NCBI GenBank assembly: GCA_041609895.1
Contig: JBFIPX010000103.1
Location: forward strand, 1 to 10,784
Reading direction: 5' to 3'
Length of the DNA stretch: 10,784 bases
DNA from: JAHHLP01 sp041609895
Lineage (GTDB): Bacteria > Bacteroidota > Rhodothermia > Rhodothermales > JABDKH01
Position numbers and translations under genes: made by a program
Notes under the pieces: model-generated
The model's input: the letters and a program-made list of their open reading frames with translations, nothing else
The model's database searches: none
What the model was told of the DNA's origin: nothing
In this document: positions 1 to 7,933 of the stretch, in pieces
How the letters are laid out: every line of letters starts with the position of its first letter
How positions within the stretch are numbered: the first letter of the stretch is position 1

Positions 1-2664
1 TACTCGATCAAAGTTCTTCTCGAATCGGCGTTGCGCGGATGCGACGGCCGTCTGATTACCAAGGAAGACGTCGAGAAGCTCGCTACCTACGATCCGTCGA
101 AGCCGGCGCGCATCGAGGTGCCTTTCATGCCCGGCCGCGTCTTGCTACAGGACTTTACGGGCGTTCCGGCGGTCGTTGACCTGGCCGCCATGCGCTCCGC
201 CATGGGCCGGCTTGGAGGAGACCCAAATGAGATCAACCCGCGCGTACCCGTACACCTCGTCATTGACCACTCGGTGCAAGTTGATGCCTTCGGGACGCCA
301 GCGGCCTTGCAGATCAACGCGGACCGCGAGTTCGAGCGCAATAGAGAGCGGTATGAGTTTCTTCGTTGGGGGCAGCAGGCCTTCGATAACTTCTCGGTGG
401 TTCCGCCCGCCAGCGGAATATGCCATCAGGTGAATCTCGAGTACATCGCGCGATGTGTCTGGACTTCGCCGACTGAAGACGGTCTGCCGGTCGCCTATCC
501 CGACTCATTGGTCGGAACCGACAGTCACACGACGATGATCGACGGTCTCGGCGTCGTCGGATGGGGCGTTGGGGGAATCGAGGCGGAGGCCGTCATGCTC
601 GGTCAGCCAATCTATATGCTGATGCCCGAAGTAGTCGGTTTCAAGTTGAAGGGTGAGTTGCCGGAGGGATCCACGGCGACGGATTTGGTGCTCGTCGTGA
701 CGCAGATGCTGCGCAAGTACGGCGTCGTCGGAAAGTTTGTCGAGTTCTTCGGACCCGGACTCGACAACATGACAATACCCGATCGCGCAACGATTGCAAA
801 TATGTCGCCCGAGTACGGCGCCACCATGGGATTCTTCCCGGTTGACGCAGAGACCCTGGGGTACATGCGACGGACCGGTCGCAGCGAGGATCTCGTAGAG
901 ATGGTCGAGCGCTACACCAAGGAACAGGGTCTATTCAGAACCTCTGACTCACCCGATCCGGATTTCATCGACGTCCTCGAGCTGGATCTGGGTGACGTGA
1001 CCCCGAGCCTCTCCGGGCCTAAGCGGCCGCAGGATAGGATCGACCTTCCGGCCATTCAAAAGACGTTCCGGGAATCTCTAACGTCGCCAGCCGGGCCAAG
1101 AGGATTCGGACTTGATGACGGCGCGCTGTCGGCAACGGCCATGATTCGTGGAGAGACCGAGGGATTCGGATTTCCGGAAAGCGGAGACCCGGTCAAGAAA
1201 TACGAGGACGAGAACGGAGAACCGCTCCACCTGCAGCACGGCGATGTTGTCATATCCGCTATCACCAGCTGCACCAATACGAGCAACCCGTCCGTCATGA
1301 TCGGGGCAGGTCTCGTCGCCAAGAAAGCGGTCGAACGTGGGCTCAAGGTCAAACCCTATGTCAAGACGAGCCTTGCCCCCGGTTCGAAGGTCGTCACAGA
1401 CTATCTGTACGAAGCCGGCCTGACGCCGTACCTCGATCAGCTGGGGTTCAACCTCGTCGGGTACGGTTGCACGACCTGCATCGGTAACTCGGGCCCGTTG
1501 CCAAAGCCGGTGGGGGACGCGATCAAGCAGGGGGACCTCATTGTCGCCGGCGTACTCTCGGGGAATCGAAACTTCGAAGGGCGCATCCACCCGCTCGTTC
1601 AGGCCAATTTCCTGGCGTCGCCGCCTCTCGTCGTGGCTTTCGCTCTTGCCGGCACCGTAGACATTGATTTGACGACGGATCCAATTGGAACGGATTCATC
1701 GGGCCACAATGTCTTCCTCAAGGACATCTGGCCGACGAGTGAGGAGATTCGAGAGCTGATCCAGAAGAGCGTCAAGCCCGAGATGTTTGAGAAGGAGTAC
1801 AACGGCATCGAGGAATCGAATGAGGCGTGGAACAAGATCAAGATTCCGGAGGGGTCTATCTACGAGTGGGATGCGTCCTCGACCTACGTCCAGGAGCCGC
1901 CGTTCTTTGTCGGACTCGATCCTGCCACGCCCGATATCAAACCGGTCGAGGGCGCTAGGGTGTTGGTCAAGGTGGGTGACTCTACGACCACCGACCACAT
2001 CTCTCCAGCCGGTTCGATCCCGCCGAATGGTCCAGCGGGCAAGTACCTGAAATCTCATGACGTCGAATACCTTGACTTCAACTCGTTTGGATCGAGACGC
2101 GGCAACCACGAAGTGATGATGCGCGGCACGTTCGCCAACATCCGCATCAAGAACCAGCTTGTGCCCGGTACGGAAGGCGGCGTCACGCGGTACTTCCCAA
2201 GCGATGAGGTTATGCCGATTTATGACGCGGCAATGAAGTATCAAGATGACGGTACTCCCTTGATTGTCCTTGCGGGCAAGGACTACGGCATGGGGTCCAG
2301 CCGAGACTGGGCGGCCAAGGGCACCATTCTTCTCGGCGTGCGCGTCGTGATTGCCGATAGCTTTGAGCGGATTCACCGATCAAACCTGATTGGCATGGGA
2401 GTGCTTCCCCTTCAATTCCAGAAAGGTGAAAACGCAGCCTCCCTCGGCCTCGACGGTACCGAGTCCTTCGACGTGCCCGTCACGAACGACGTCAAACCAG
2501 GTCAAGAGATCACGGTCACAGCCCGCTCGACGGACGGTTCAGAGAAAGCGTTCGATGCTGTCTGCCGTCTTGACACTCCCGTTGATGTGGAGTACTACCG
2601 CAACGGTGGCATTCTGCATTTCGTCCTCAGGGAGTTCCTTGACCGATCAGCCGTAGAGGCGTAG
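1..2664 (+). CDS. acnA: Aconitate hydratase A (partial, N-terminus beyond the window)
   Basis: Cytosolic [4Fe-4S] enzyme of the TCA cycle that interconverts citrate and isocitrate through cis-aconitate. The frame is open from base 1 (Y-S-I-K-V-L-L-E-S-A-L), which matches the family's early LxVLLE block, so the TTG at 31 is an internal Leu and not the start; roughly 30-40 N-terminal residues are missing. 887 residues are visible. Numbered from base 1, the motifs are GTDSHTTM (Asp174), the cluster ligands Cys424 (SCTNTSNP) and Cys490/Cys493 (GCTTCIGNSGP), the swivel-domain blocks GDSTTTDHISPAGSI and FGSRRGNHEVMMRG, and the substrate-binding GSSRDWAAKG near nt 2293-2322. The sequence is collinear with E. 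coli AcnA as I recall it, so this is the AcnA/IRP1-type family rather than AcnB. All key residues are intact. A stem-loop follows the stop. Confidence 0.97.
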   Translation, partial: YSIKVLLESALRGCDGRLITKEDVEKLATYDPSKPARIEVPFMPGRVLLQDFTGVPAVVDLAAMRSAMGRLGGDPNEINPRVPVHLVIDHSVQVDAFGTPAALQINADREFERNRERYEFLRWGQQAFDNFSVVPPASGICHQVNLEYIARCVWTSPTEDGLPVAYPDSLVGTDSHTTMIDGLGVVGWGVGGIEAEAVMLGQPIYMLMPEVVGFKLKGELPEGSTATDLVLVVTQMLRKYGVVGKFVEFFGPGLDNMTIPDRATIANMSPEYGATMGFFPVDAETLGYMRRTGRSEDLVEMVERYTKEQGLFRTSDSPDPDFIDVLELDLGDVTPSLSGPKRPQDRIDLPAIQKTFRESLTSPAGPRGFGLDDGALSATAMIRGETEGFGFPESGDPVKKYEDENGEPLHLQHGDVVISAITSCTNTSNPSVMIGAGLVAKKAVERGLKVKPYVKTSLAPGSKVVTDYLYEAGLTPYLDQLGFNLVGYGCTTCIGNSGPLPKPVGDAIKQGDLIVAGVLSGNRNFEGRIHPLVQANFLASPPLVVAFALAGTVDIDLTTDPIGTDSSGHNVFLKDIWPTSEEIRELIQKSVKPEMFEKEYNGIEESNEAWNKIKIPEGSIYEWDASSTYVQEPPFFVGLDPATPDIKPVEGARVLVKVGDSTTTDHISPAGSIPPNGPAGKYLKSHDVEYLDFNSFGSRRGNHEVMMRGTFANIRIKNQLVPGTEGGVTRYFPSDEVMPIYDAAMKYQDDGTPLIVLAGKDYGMGSSRDWAAKGTILLGVRVVIADSFERIHRSNLIGMGVLPLQFQKGENAASLGLDGTESFDVPVTNDVKPGQEITVTARSTDGSEKAFDAVCRLDTPVDVEYYRNGGILHFVLREFLDRSAVEA

Positions 2665-2673
2665 GAGTTTATC

Positions 2674-2699
2674 GAGCGGCTGCCCCGAGGTAGCCGCTC
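2674..2699 (+). terminator. Stem-loop after acnA, probable terminator or mRNA 3' end
   Basis: An 11-bp stem (2674-2684 with 2689-2699, one G-U pair) closes a CCGA tetraloop nine bases after the acnA stop. The arms are GAGCGGCTGCC and GGTAGCCGCTC. No T-run follows, so it is not a textbook intrinsic terminator. It may stabilise the acnA transcript or attenuate read-through into the peptidase gene that starts 29 bases further on. Confidence 0.55.
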
Positions 2700-2718
2700 C
2701 GCAATTAGTCATCTGATC

Positions 2719-2722
2719 GAGG
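2719..2722 (+). promoter_or_regulatory. Ribosome binding site for the M1 peptidase
   Basis: GAGG lies five bases before the GTG at 2728. This spacing, together with the signal peptide that begins directly at the GTG, decides the start codon. Confidence 0.6.
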
Positions 2723-2727
2723 ACAAC

Positions 2728-4383
2728 GTGCGCACCATCCTGCTATACCTGTGTCTTCTCTTAACCGCCTGCTCCGGACCCGAGGTGAGCGGCCAGGTTG
2801 GACCGTATGATTCGGGTGGCGTCTTGATGCCTGAACAGGCGTCGTACGACGTGACTTACTACGACCTTGATCTGGAGGTCAGTCCGTCCGACAGCACCAT
2901 CGAAGGCAACCTGATCGTCCACGCAAGGGTTGGCTCGCCGCTTGAGTGGCTGGTCCTTGACCTTGTTCCGGATCTCGAGGTGCATGGCACCAAGATCCGA
3001 AGACAGGACGATTGGGGGACCGCGTTCTACTCGAGGCTCGGAGGCAAGATCTGGATACGACTCCCGCGAACTTTTCAGCCGGAAGAGATCTTGATTGCCT
3101 CGGTGGCTTACGGCGGGCGGCCGCGGGTGGCTCGCAACGCCCCGTGGGATGGCGGTTTTTCGTGGGACACGACGTCGACTGGTGCACCGTGGATAGCGAC
3201 GACGTGTCAAGGTGAAGGTGCGGACCTATGGTGGCCCGTTAAGGATCACGTCTCAGACGAACCCGACTCCATGGCAATCCGTGTGACCGTGCCCGATCCG
3301 CTGGTCGTTGCCTCGAACGGACGATTAAGGGGAACGCAGACGTTGAGCCCAGGCAAAACGACCTTCGACTGGTTCGTCTCGAACCCCATCAACACCTATG
3401 CCGTGGCGCTCAACATTGCACCCTATAGGCTCATCCAGGGCGAGCTCGAAAGCGTGGCGGGTGACGTCTTCCCCGTTCAGTTCTTCGTATTGAACGAAGA
3501 CTACGAACAAGGTATGGCCTTCTTTCCCGAGATACTCGATCACGTTCGCTGGTTCGAAAGCAGATTCGGACCATATCCATTCCGGTCAGACAAGTATGGC
3601 GTCGTTCAGACTCCCCATCTCGGAATGGAGCATCAGTCGATCATCGCCTATGGTGCCGACTTTAACCCGAACGTTTTTATCCAGCGTGACTTCGGGTTTG
3701 ATCAACTGCATCATCATGAGCTTGCCCATGAATGGTGGGGAAACCTGGTCACGAATGCGGATTGGAAGGATGCGTGGCTTCATGAGGGGATTGGAACATA
3801 TACGCAGGCCATGTACGCCGAGGACCTCGGTGGAGAAGAGGCGTACCACGCCTACATACGTGCAAATCGCGGCATGATATCCAACAGGCTCGCCGTGGCG
3901 CCGGAGGAAATCAGTTCGGTCAACGAGATGTTCGAGCGACCGCACGACATCTACGCTAAGGGTGCATGGATCCTACATTCGCTCAGATACGTGATTGGCC
4001 GCGACGCCTTGAACGAGTCCCTTCGCAGGATGGCATATCCCGATTCCATAGCTGCTCGCCGCGCTCACTGCCAGTGTCGTTTCGCGTCATCCAACGACTT
4101 CATACAAACGGTGGAGGAGGTGACGGGACGTGACCTGGACTGGTTCTTCCGCGTCTACTTGCGGCAGCCGAACCTTCCTGAGTTATCCGTTGACAGGGAT
4201 GGCAATCGTGTCAGGCTATCATGGAAAGTGCCGGGCGACCTCCATTTTCCCATGCCCATTCGGGTATTGGTGGGCGATGAGTTGAGAGAAGTCGACATGC
4301 TCGAAGGTACTGCAGAACTGGAGGCCGATCCGAAGACAAAGATCACCATGGATCCTGACCGTTGGATCCTGATGCAGCGTTGA
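2728..4383 (+). CDS. Lipoprotein M1 family metallo-aminopeptidase
   Basis: Zinc aminopeptidase of family M1, predicted to be lipid-anchored and to trim peptides in the periplasm or at the cell surface. The GTG start has a good ribosome binding site and gives a short lipoprotein signal ending in the lipobox LTAC (Cys15), followed by Ser. The 551 residues comprise an N-terminal beta domain (about 30-235, including CQGEGADLWWP), the substrate-anchoring GMEHQ (299-303), the zinc site HELAH (330-334) with the third ligand Glu353 exactly 18 residues later, and a candidate transition-state Tyr409 in a YAKGAWILHSLRY segment. A short beta-rich tail (about 480-551) ends the protein; the large C-terminal helical domain of PepN or ERAP is absent, as in many compact Bacteroidota enzymes. 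GMEHQ replaces the classical GAMEN, which is common in this subgroup. All catalytic residues are present, so it should be active. The natural substrate cannot be read from sequence. Confidence 0.93.
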   Translation: MRTILLYLCLLLTACSGPEVSGQVGPYDSGGVLMPEQASYDVTYYDLDLEVSPSDSTIEGNLIVHARVGSPLEWLVLDLVPDLEVHGTKIRRQDDWGTAFYSRLGGKIWIRLPRTFQPEEILIASVAYGGRPRVARNAPWDGGFSWDTTSTGAPWIATTCQGEGADLWWPVKDHVSDEPDSMAIRVTVPDPLVVASNGRLRGTQTLSPGKTTFDWFVSNPINTYAVALNIAPYRLIQGELESVAGDVFPVQFFVLNEDYEQGMAFFPEILDHVRWFESRFGPYPFRSDKYGVVQTPHLGMEHQSIIAYGADFNPNVFIQRDFGFDQLHHHELAHEWWGNLVTNADWKDAWLHEGIGTYTQAMYAEDLGGEEAYHAYIRANRGMISNRLAVAPEEISSVNEMFERPHDIYAKGAWILHSLRYVIGRDALNESLRRMAYPDSIAARRAHCQCRFASSNDFIQTVEEVTGRDLDWFFRVYLRQPNLPELSVDRDGNRVRLSWKVPGDLHFPMPIRVLVGDELREVDMLEGTAELEADPKTKITMDPDRWILMQR

Positions 4384-4394
4384 GCGCGCGCTCA
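4381..4394. terminator. Perfect 14-bp palindrome holding both convergent stop codons
   Basis: TGAGCGCGCGCTCA reads the same on both strands. Its left TGA is the peptidase stop and its right half, read on the minus strand, is the amylase TGA. As RNA it could fold into a 5-bp stem with a GCGC loop in either transcript. No T-run flanks it, so a termination role is only inferred from its place between convergent genes. Confidence 0.45.
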
Positions 4395-6203
4395 TCTGAC
4401 TTCTTCCAGGAGGACGGGTGATCCGTCGGCCGGATCCACGTAGACCATGCCGTAAGACACGAATGTAGTTTTTCCGGAGTAGGCGTCTCGCAAGATCGTG
4501 TTATCCGGGAAGATCGTCGAGACATTGACACTGGTCTTTCCGTTGGCACCGAGGACGACCACGACGTCGTCCCGCCACGGACCCACGTGAAGTGACCGCG
4601 TGAATATGTGCGGGTCAATTGCCAACGTCTCATGCGCTCCCATGGCGATAGCAGGGTGCCGCGCGCGGAACTGCCCCAGCTTCTGCCAGTGCTCGAGCAA
4701 CTCGTCGTCTATCTCTCCCCAATTCATGGGAGATCGCGTGCGATCCGTTCCAATCGCCTCGGCCGGTCCCGGTGGGCGACCGGTCTCGTCCCCATAGAAT
4801 ATCTGGACCGTGCCCGGCGTCAACAGAAACACGGTGGCCGCTTCAAAGAGCCTGTTGCGTGCAAACAGCTTTGTGTCGTGAGAAGAAAGGTAGCTGAGTA
4901 CGTTGAATTCCGGCTGGCCATTGATTCGTTCGGCGTAGGTACGAAAGAGCGAGTCCACGTTCGCACCTTCCTCGAGATCCGGCTGAAACGAGAAGTTTAT
5001 GACGGAATTCAAGCCGGCGTCGAAATACTCGCTGCGATCTACGCCGTGGCCAAAGATCTCGCCCGTCATCCAGAAGTCCAGGTCGTCCAAGCTCTGTTCA
5101 GAGTTCTTTCCTTTCCAAGCCCTCAGTGCGACAGTCCCTGCCCTCTTCAACGCCGAAATGGTGGGCAGGTCGAGGTTGCGCGCTGTATCCAGTCGAAAGC
5201 CGTCAATACCGTACGTCTGCACCCAATAGGTGAGCCAACGAACGAGGTGTTCTGACGGCGTCGCCCGCGCTTCGGTTGAGTCAAGTGAGTCGCCCGGATC
5301 CTCCGTCGATGCGTCTGTTGACGATCCGTTGGTCGGTGGGGAGGCATCGATGGTATCTACGGCCGGACTAATTGCCATGTCGACGGGGTTTGGAAACCGT
5401 TCATCAGGTCTCACGGCCCACTTTCGAACCAAAAATTCCGGAACGGTTACCTCCCGAGTGGACTCTGTCTTGAAGTCCGGCAGACTCGATGTACACGTGG
5501 TACTGTCATCGTCACCGCAGCGATCGTAGCCGGCGAGGTCTGCGCGCACCCACTGCGGCCCCCACCATCGGGCCCACGCACTGGAGTCGGAGTAGTCGAT
5601 GAACCGGTCATGGTAGCCGTGCCAGCTCTCGCCGGCAACGGGCCTCCAGTTCTTCCAGGTCGAGTCGCGAATCGCGCCGAAATTCAACCTGGACATGTCT
5701 GCGAGCGTGTTGTATCCCGCGTGGTTGATGACCACGTCCATGATCACACGGATCCCGCGGTCGTGGCAGGCCCGGACAAACGATGAGAAGTCTGACTCTG
5801 TGCCGAAATTCGCGTCGATGGATGTGAAGTCGAGAGGCCAGTAGCCATGATATCCATACGAAGGGTAGGCGCCGTCCGGTCCGCCTACCCAGCCACCTAC
5901 TTGCTCGAGCGGACTGGAGATCCAGATTGCATTTACACCCAGCCTTGAGAAGTAGCCCTCCTCCACCTTGTCTGTTAGCCCCTTCAGGTCGCCGCCAAAA
6001 AAGCGGGCAGGAGAGTCAGCGTGGATGGGTGTGCCGTTGAGGCCAAGACCGCGGCCGTAAGAGTGGTCGTTCGACGGATCGCCATTCTGAAACCGGTCGA
6101 TCATCACCCAATAGACGATCGCGTTGTCCCACGAGAACGGCTGCGACCATGCCTCGGCAGAGACGAGCACTGATAGACAGACGATGATGGCGATTCGCAA
6201 CAC
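4392..6203 (-). CDS. malS: Periplasmic alpha-amylase, MalS-like (GH13)
   Basis: Exported glycoside hydrolase cleaving alpha-1,4-glucans and maltodextrins. With the GTG start at 6203 it is 603 residues and opens with a compact signal peptide (about 1-21, hydrophobic IAIIVCLSVLVSA, then AWSQ). A TTG at 6245 would add 14 residues, and neither start has a clear ribosome binding site. The GH13 barrel is complete: DVVINH (156-161), nucleophile Asp339 in GFRLD, acid/base Glu382 in WMTGE, stabiliser Asp443 in YLSSHD, then FYGDE. The blocks WHGYHDRFIDYSD, LPDFKTES and EFNVLSYLSSHDT closely follow E. coli MalS as I recall it. Oddities are a Cys-x7-Cys pair (229 and 237) and a roughly 50-residue Asp/Ser/Thr/Pro-rich insertion (about 265-317) before the nucleophile strand. 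A small beta domain ends the protein. It lies downstream of lexA but looks functionally unrelated to it. Confidence 0.9.
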   Translation of the reverse strand: MLRIAIIVCLSVLVSAEAWSQPFSWDNAIVYWVMIDRFQNGDPSNDHSYGRGLGLNGTPIHADSPARFFGGDLKGLTDKVEEGYFSRLGVNAIWISSPLEQVGGWVGGPDGAYPSYGYHGYWPLDFTSIDANFGTESDFSSFVRACHDRGIRVIMDVVINHAGYNTLADMSRLNFGAIRDSTWKNWRPVAGESWHGYHDRFIDYSDSSAWARWWGPQWVRADLAGYDRCGDDDSTTCTSSLPDFKTESTREVTVPEFLVRKWAVRPDERFPNPVDMAISPAVDTIDASPPTNGSSTDASTEDPGDSLDSTEARATPSEHLVRWLTYWVQTYGIDGFRLDTARNLDLPTISALKRAGTVALRAWKGKNSEQSLDDLDFWMTGEIFGHGVDRSEYFDAGLNSVINFSFQPDLEEGANVDSLFRTYAERINGQPEFNVLSYLSSHDTKLFARNRLFEAATVFLLTPGTVQIFYGDETGRPPGPAEAIGTDRTRSPMNWGEIDDELLEHWQKLGQFRARHPAIAMGAHETLAIDPHIFTRSLHVGPWRDDVVVVLGANGKTSVNVSTIFPDNTILRDAYSGKTTFVSYGMVYVDPADGSPVLLEEVR

Positions 6204-6265
6204 GCTTCGACCGTAGGCGCAAGAACGGTGAACGACATCTCGCAACTTAGCGCCTGTGCGTCACT

Positions 6266-6283
6266 AGTTCCATTTCTGGAACT
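6266..6283. repeat. Inverted repeat AGTTCCA-tttc-TGGAACT before the amylase gene
   Basis: Perfect 7-bp arms separated by four bases, in the lexA-amylase intergenic gap. It lies about 20 bases upstream of the alternative TTG start and about 63 upstream of the preferred GTG start. It could be an operator for the amylase or a weak transcript end for lexA. No T-run follows on the minus strand, which slightly favours an operator. No regulator gene is nearby. Confidence 0.45.
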
Positions 6284-6314
6284 GCGTTCGAGAGTCGAGG
6301 CGAGAACCGTGCCT

Positions 6315-6965
6315 TCAGGCTGCGCGGGTCGCGCGACGCCCGGCACGCGCAAAGATTCCGTCTCGGTTTACGTGCCCCACGTAACGACCGAGGACTGTTA
6401 CTTCCTCAAACACGTCCGGCGCGATATGGATGTCCTCGAATTCCTCGTTGGCCGCCTCCAGTCGAATTGTGCTGCCTTCGTGGTAGATCCGCTTCAGAGA
6501 GGTCTCCCCGTCGTAGAGAACAGCTCCGATGCCGCCGTTGGGAATGTCGTCATCGACCAGCAGGACGTAGTCGCCGTCGCCAATACCCTCACCAATCATC
6601 GAGCGCCCGGATACACGAATCGCGAATATCCTGTCGAGATTAGGAAAGAGAGTCTCCAATGTGATATTTCCGAGGTCTGCCTCTACCGCTTCCTGCAGTG
6701 CACCGGCAGCAATTACACCACGGATCGGAATCGCGTTCGCGGCCTTTGGCGAGTCTTCTTCCGCGAGCTCGTACCCGTACTCATCCCGCTTCAGATATCC
6801 TTTCTTGTGTAGAGCCTGAAGGTTCTGGGTGACGCTGTTGGGTGATCGGAATCCGAAATGATCGCTAATCTCCCGGTAAGTTGGCCAGACGCCATGCTCC
6901 CGCAGATAGGCGCGGAGATAGCGGATGAAGTCACGCTGCTTCTCGGTAAGGTCGCGGCGACTCAT
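6315..6965 (-). CDS. lexA: LexA SOS repressor
   Basis: Transcriptional repressor of the DNA-damage response that cleaves itself when stimulated by RecA filaments. It is 216 residues from an ATG, a usual LexA length. The N-terminal winged helix (about 6-68) has TEKQRDFIRYLRAYL and the recognition-helix region SPNSVTQNLQALHKKGYL. The C-terminal S24 peptidase domain has the cleavage site Ala87-Gly88 in GVIAAGALQEAVE, the nucleophile Ser122 in VSGRSMIGEGI and the general base Lys158 in TSLKRI, all intact. SMIGEGIGDGD is a mild variant of the common SMIDAGI block. The start follows a sigma70-like promoter overlapped by an inverted repeat, consistent with autoregulation. No ribosome binding site is obvious, since the purine run upstream is on the opposite strand. 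recO lies 83 bases upstream on the same strand. Confidence 0.96.
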   Translation of the reverse strand: MSRRDLTEKQRDFIRYLRAYLREHGVWPTYREISDHFGFRSPNSVTQNLQALHKKGYLKRDEYGYELAEEDSPKAANAIPIRGVIAAGALQEAVEADLGNITLETLFPNLDRIFAIRVSGRSMIGEGIGDGDYVLLVDDDIPNGGIGAVLYDGETSLKRIYHEGSTIRLEAANEEFEDIHIAPDVFEEVTVLGRYVGHVNRDGIFARAGRRATRAA

Positions 6966-6999
6966 GAAACTCGGAGGGATGAAGGGATGAATATCTTTT

Positions 7000-7024
7000 A
7001 AACATATGTAATCTACATGTGTTT
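7000..7024. promoter_or_regulatory. Candidate LexA operator (SOS box)
   Basis: The inverted repeat AAACATATGTA-ATC-TACATGTGTTT has 11-bp arms (7000-7010 and 7014-7024) with one mismatch and a core of TGTA-N3-TACA. It is centred on the putative -10 hexamer of lexA, so a bound repressor would block the promoter. It differs from the E. coli (CTGT-N8-ACAG) and Bacillus (GAAC-N4-GTTC) SOS boxes. Position and symmetry are directly visible; that LexA binds here is inferred. Confidence 0.7.
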
Positions 7025-7038
7025 GAGGTAAAGGTCAA
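7010..7038 (-). promoter_or_regulatory. lexA promoter, sigma70-like
   Basis: On the minus strand, TTGACC (7038-7033) is followed by a 17-base spacer and TAGATT (7015-7010). This is five of six matches to the -35 consensus and four of six to the -10, with ideal spacing. It would start transcription near 7003, about 38 bases before the lexA ATG, and gives lexA its own promoter apart from recO. Confidence 0.6.
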
Positions 7039-7048
7039 TTCTCCCGCG

Positions 7049-7792
7049 TCAGATCAGCATCTGGGTGATCACTTTTCGTGATCGGCTCGGGTACGATTCC
7101 TCGAGGTGATATTTCATGTACGCCTCTACGAGATGCTCGACCTCGGTTCGCGTGCGATCATCGACGACCATCTTTAGGATGATGTCGGCGTCGGCGGAAG
7201 CGTAGACCGCAAACGCGCGCAGGGCTTTTCTTGACCCCGCCTCGGAGAAGGGGCCGCCGCGGGACGACGAAATGGCTCCACTATCGAAAGCGAGGAATCC
7301 ACCGTCAGTGTCGAGGGTTTCGACCTCTTCCTTCTGAATGAGTGGAGCGAATCCGAGTTCAGCGGCCAAACGCAACTCGAAAAAAGGGAGCAGGTTTTCC
7401 AAGCGCTGCGTCGAGAAGTTGAGTCTTTGGAGTGTGTCGACCGTCAGATTGAACATGCTCGGACTCTGCTCCTCCTCCTGGAGCACCGCATCGATCAGTT
7501 CCATCATCCGCAAGCCAATTGAGATTTTACGAAGGTCCTTGGCCAGATTAGGAAAGCGGAGTATGTGACCGGCTTCTGATAGGGTCTGCAGGGATCGTCC
7601 TTGCTTCACGTAGACGACCACCTCGGTATGTGACATCGGAAGCAACGCCGACCCGAAGCGGCTACGGGTACGGCGAGCGCCTTTTGCGATCACCGACAGC
7701 TTACCCCGCGATCGCGTGAAGAGCGTGGCGATACGGCTCGATTCTCCGTATCGCATGCTGCGAAGAACGACGGCTTCGGTCCTGACGATCAA
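7049..7792 (-). CDS. recO: DNA repair protein RecO
   Basis: Recombination mediator that works with RecR and RecF to load RecA onto SSB-coated single-stranded DNA and to anneal strands. It is 247 residues. The N-terminal OB fold (about 1-80) opens with the family signature IVRTEAVVLRSMRYGESSRIATLFT, followed by a GKLSVIAKGARR strand. The remainder is the helical C-terminal domain, with LLPFFELRLAAELGFAP. The start is TTG: this places the conserved opening correctly, GGAG lies seven bases before it, and no ATG or GTG occurs before the upstream in-frame stop. The protein contains no cysteine at all, so the zinc-binding four-Cys module of many RecO proteins is lost although the surrounding segment (GGFLAFDSGAIS) is kept. 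It ends 83 bases before lexA. Confidence 0.93.
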   Translation of the reverse strand: MIVRTEAVVLRSMRYGESSRIATLFTRSRGKLSVIAKGARRTRSRFGSALLPMSHTEVVVYVKQGRSLQTLSEAGHILRFPNLAKDLRKISIGLRMMELIDAVLQEEEQSPSMFNLTVDTLQRLNFSTQRLENLLPFFELRLAAELGFAPLIQKEEVETLDTDGGFLAFDSGAISSSRGGPFSEAGSRKALRAFAVYASADADIILKMVVDDRTRTEVEHLVEAYMKYHLEESYPSRSRKVITQMLI

Positions 7793-7799
7793 GATTAGT

Positions 7800-7803
7800 C
7801 TCC
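7800..7803 (-). promoter_or_regulatory. Ribosome binding site that supports the recO TTG start
   Basis: GGAG on the minus strand with a seven-base spacer to the TTG at 7792. It is the clearest Shine-Dalgarno match on the minus strand and supports the non-ATG start. Confidence 0.55.
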
Positions 7804-7933
7804 GGCGAGCCGCATCAGGTTATGGAGTAGCCAACGATTGTGTCCATTCAAAATAACGGCATGGTCTGTACACGAGTTCTCCGTGCGTCGATCTTTTCGC
7901 AACAAGGTGGTCAGGCTACGGCACCGGCTCTCG

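Noticed and set aside
31..33. TTG at 31 as the start of acnA
   Set aside because: The upstream codons in the same frame encode the conserved YSIKVLLESA block of AcnA, so the gene begins before the window and this TTG is an internal Leu.
1696..2376. 226-residue minus-strand frame inside acnA (also one of 170 residues at 1078-1590)
   Set aside because: Antisense shadow of a fully conserved aconitase; the composition is rich in Arg, His, Asp and Val with no recognisable domain.
4608..5255. 215-residue plus-strand frame opposite the amylase
   Set aside because: Shadow of the MalS-like coding sequence, which has a complete catalytic triad and a signal peptide on the other strand.
6228..6812. 194-residue plus-strand frame opposite lexA
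   Set aside because: Lies antisense to lexA, whose domain motifs are all intact; no recognisable protein features.
7838..7933. Upstream TTG start for the ComEA-like protein
   Set aside because: It adds 32 mostly basic residues before the membrane anchor and lacks a ribosome binding site; the ATG at 7934 fits the topology better.
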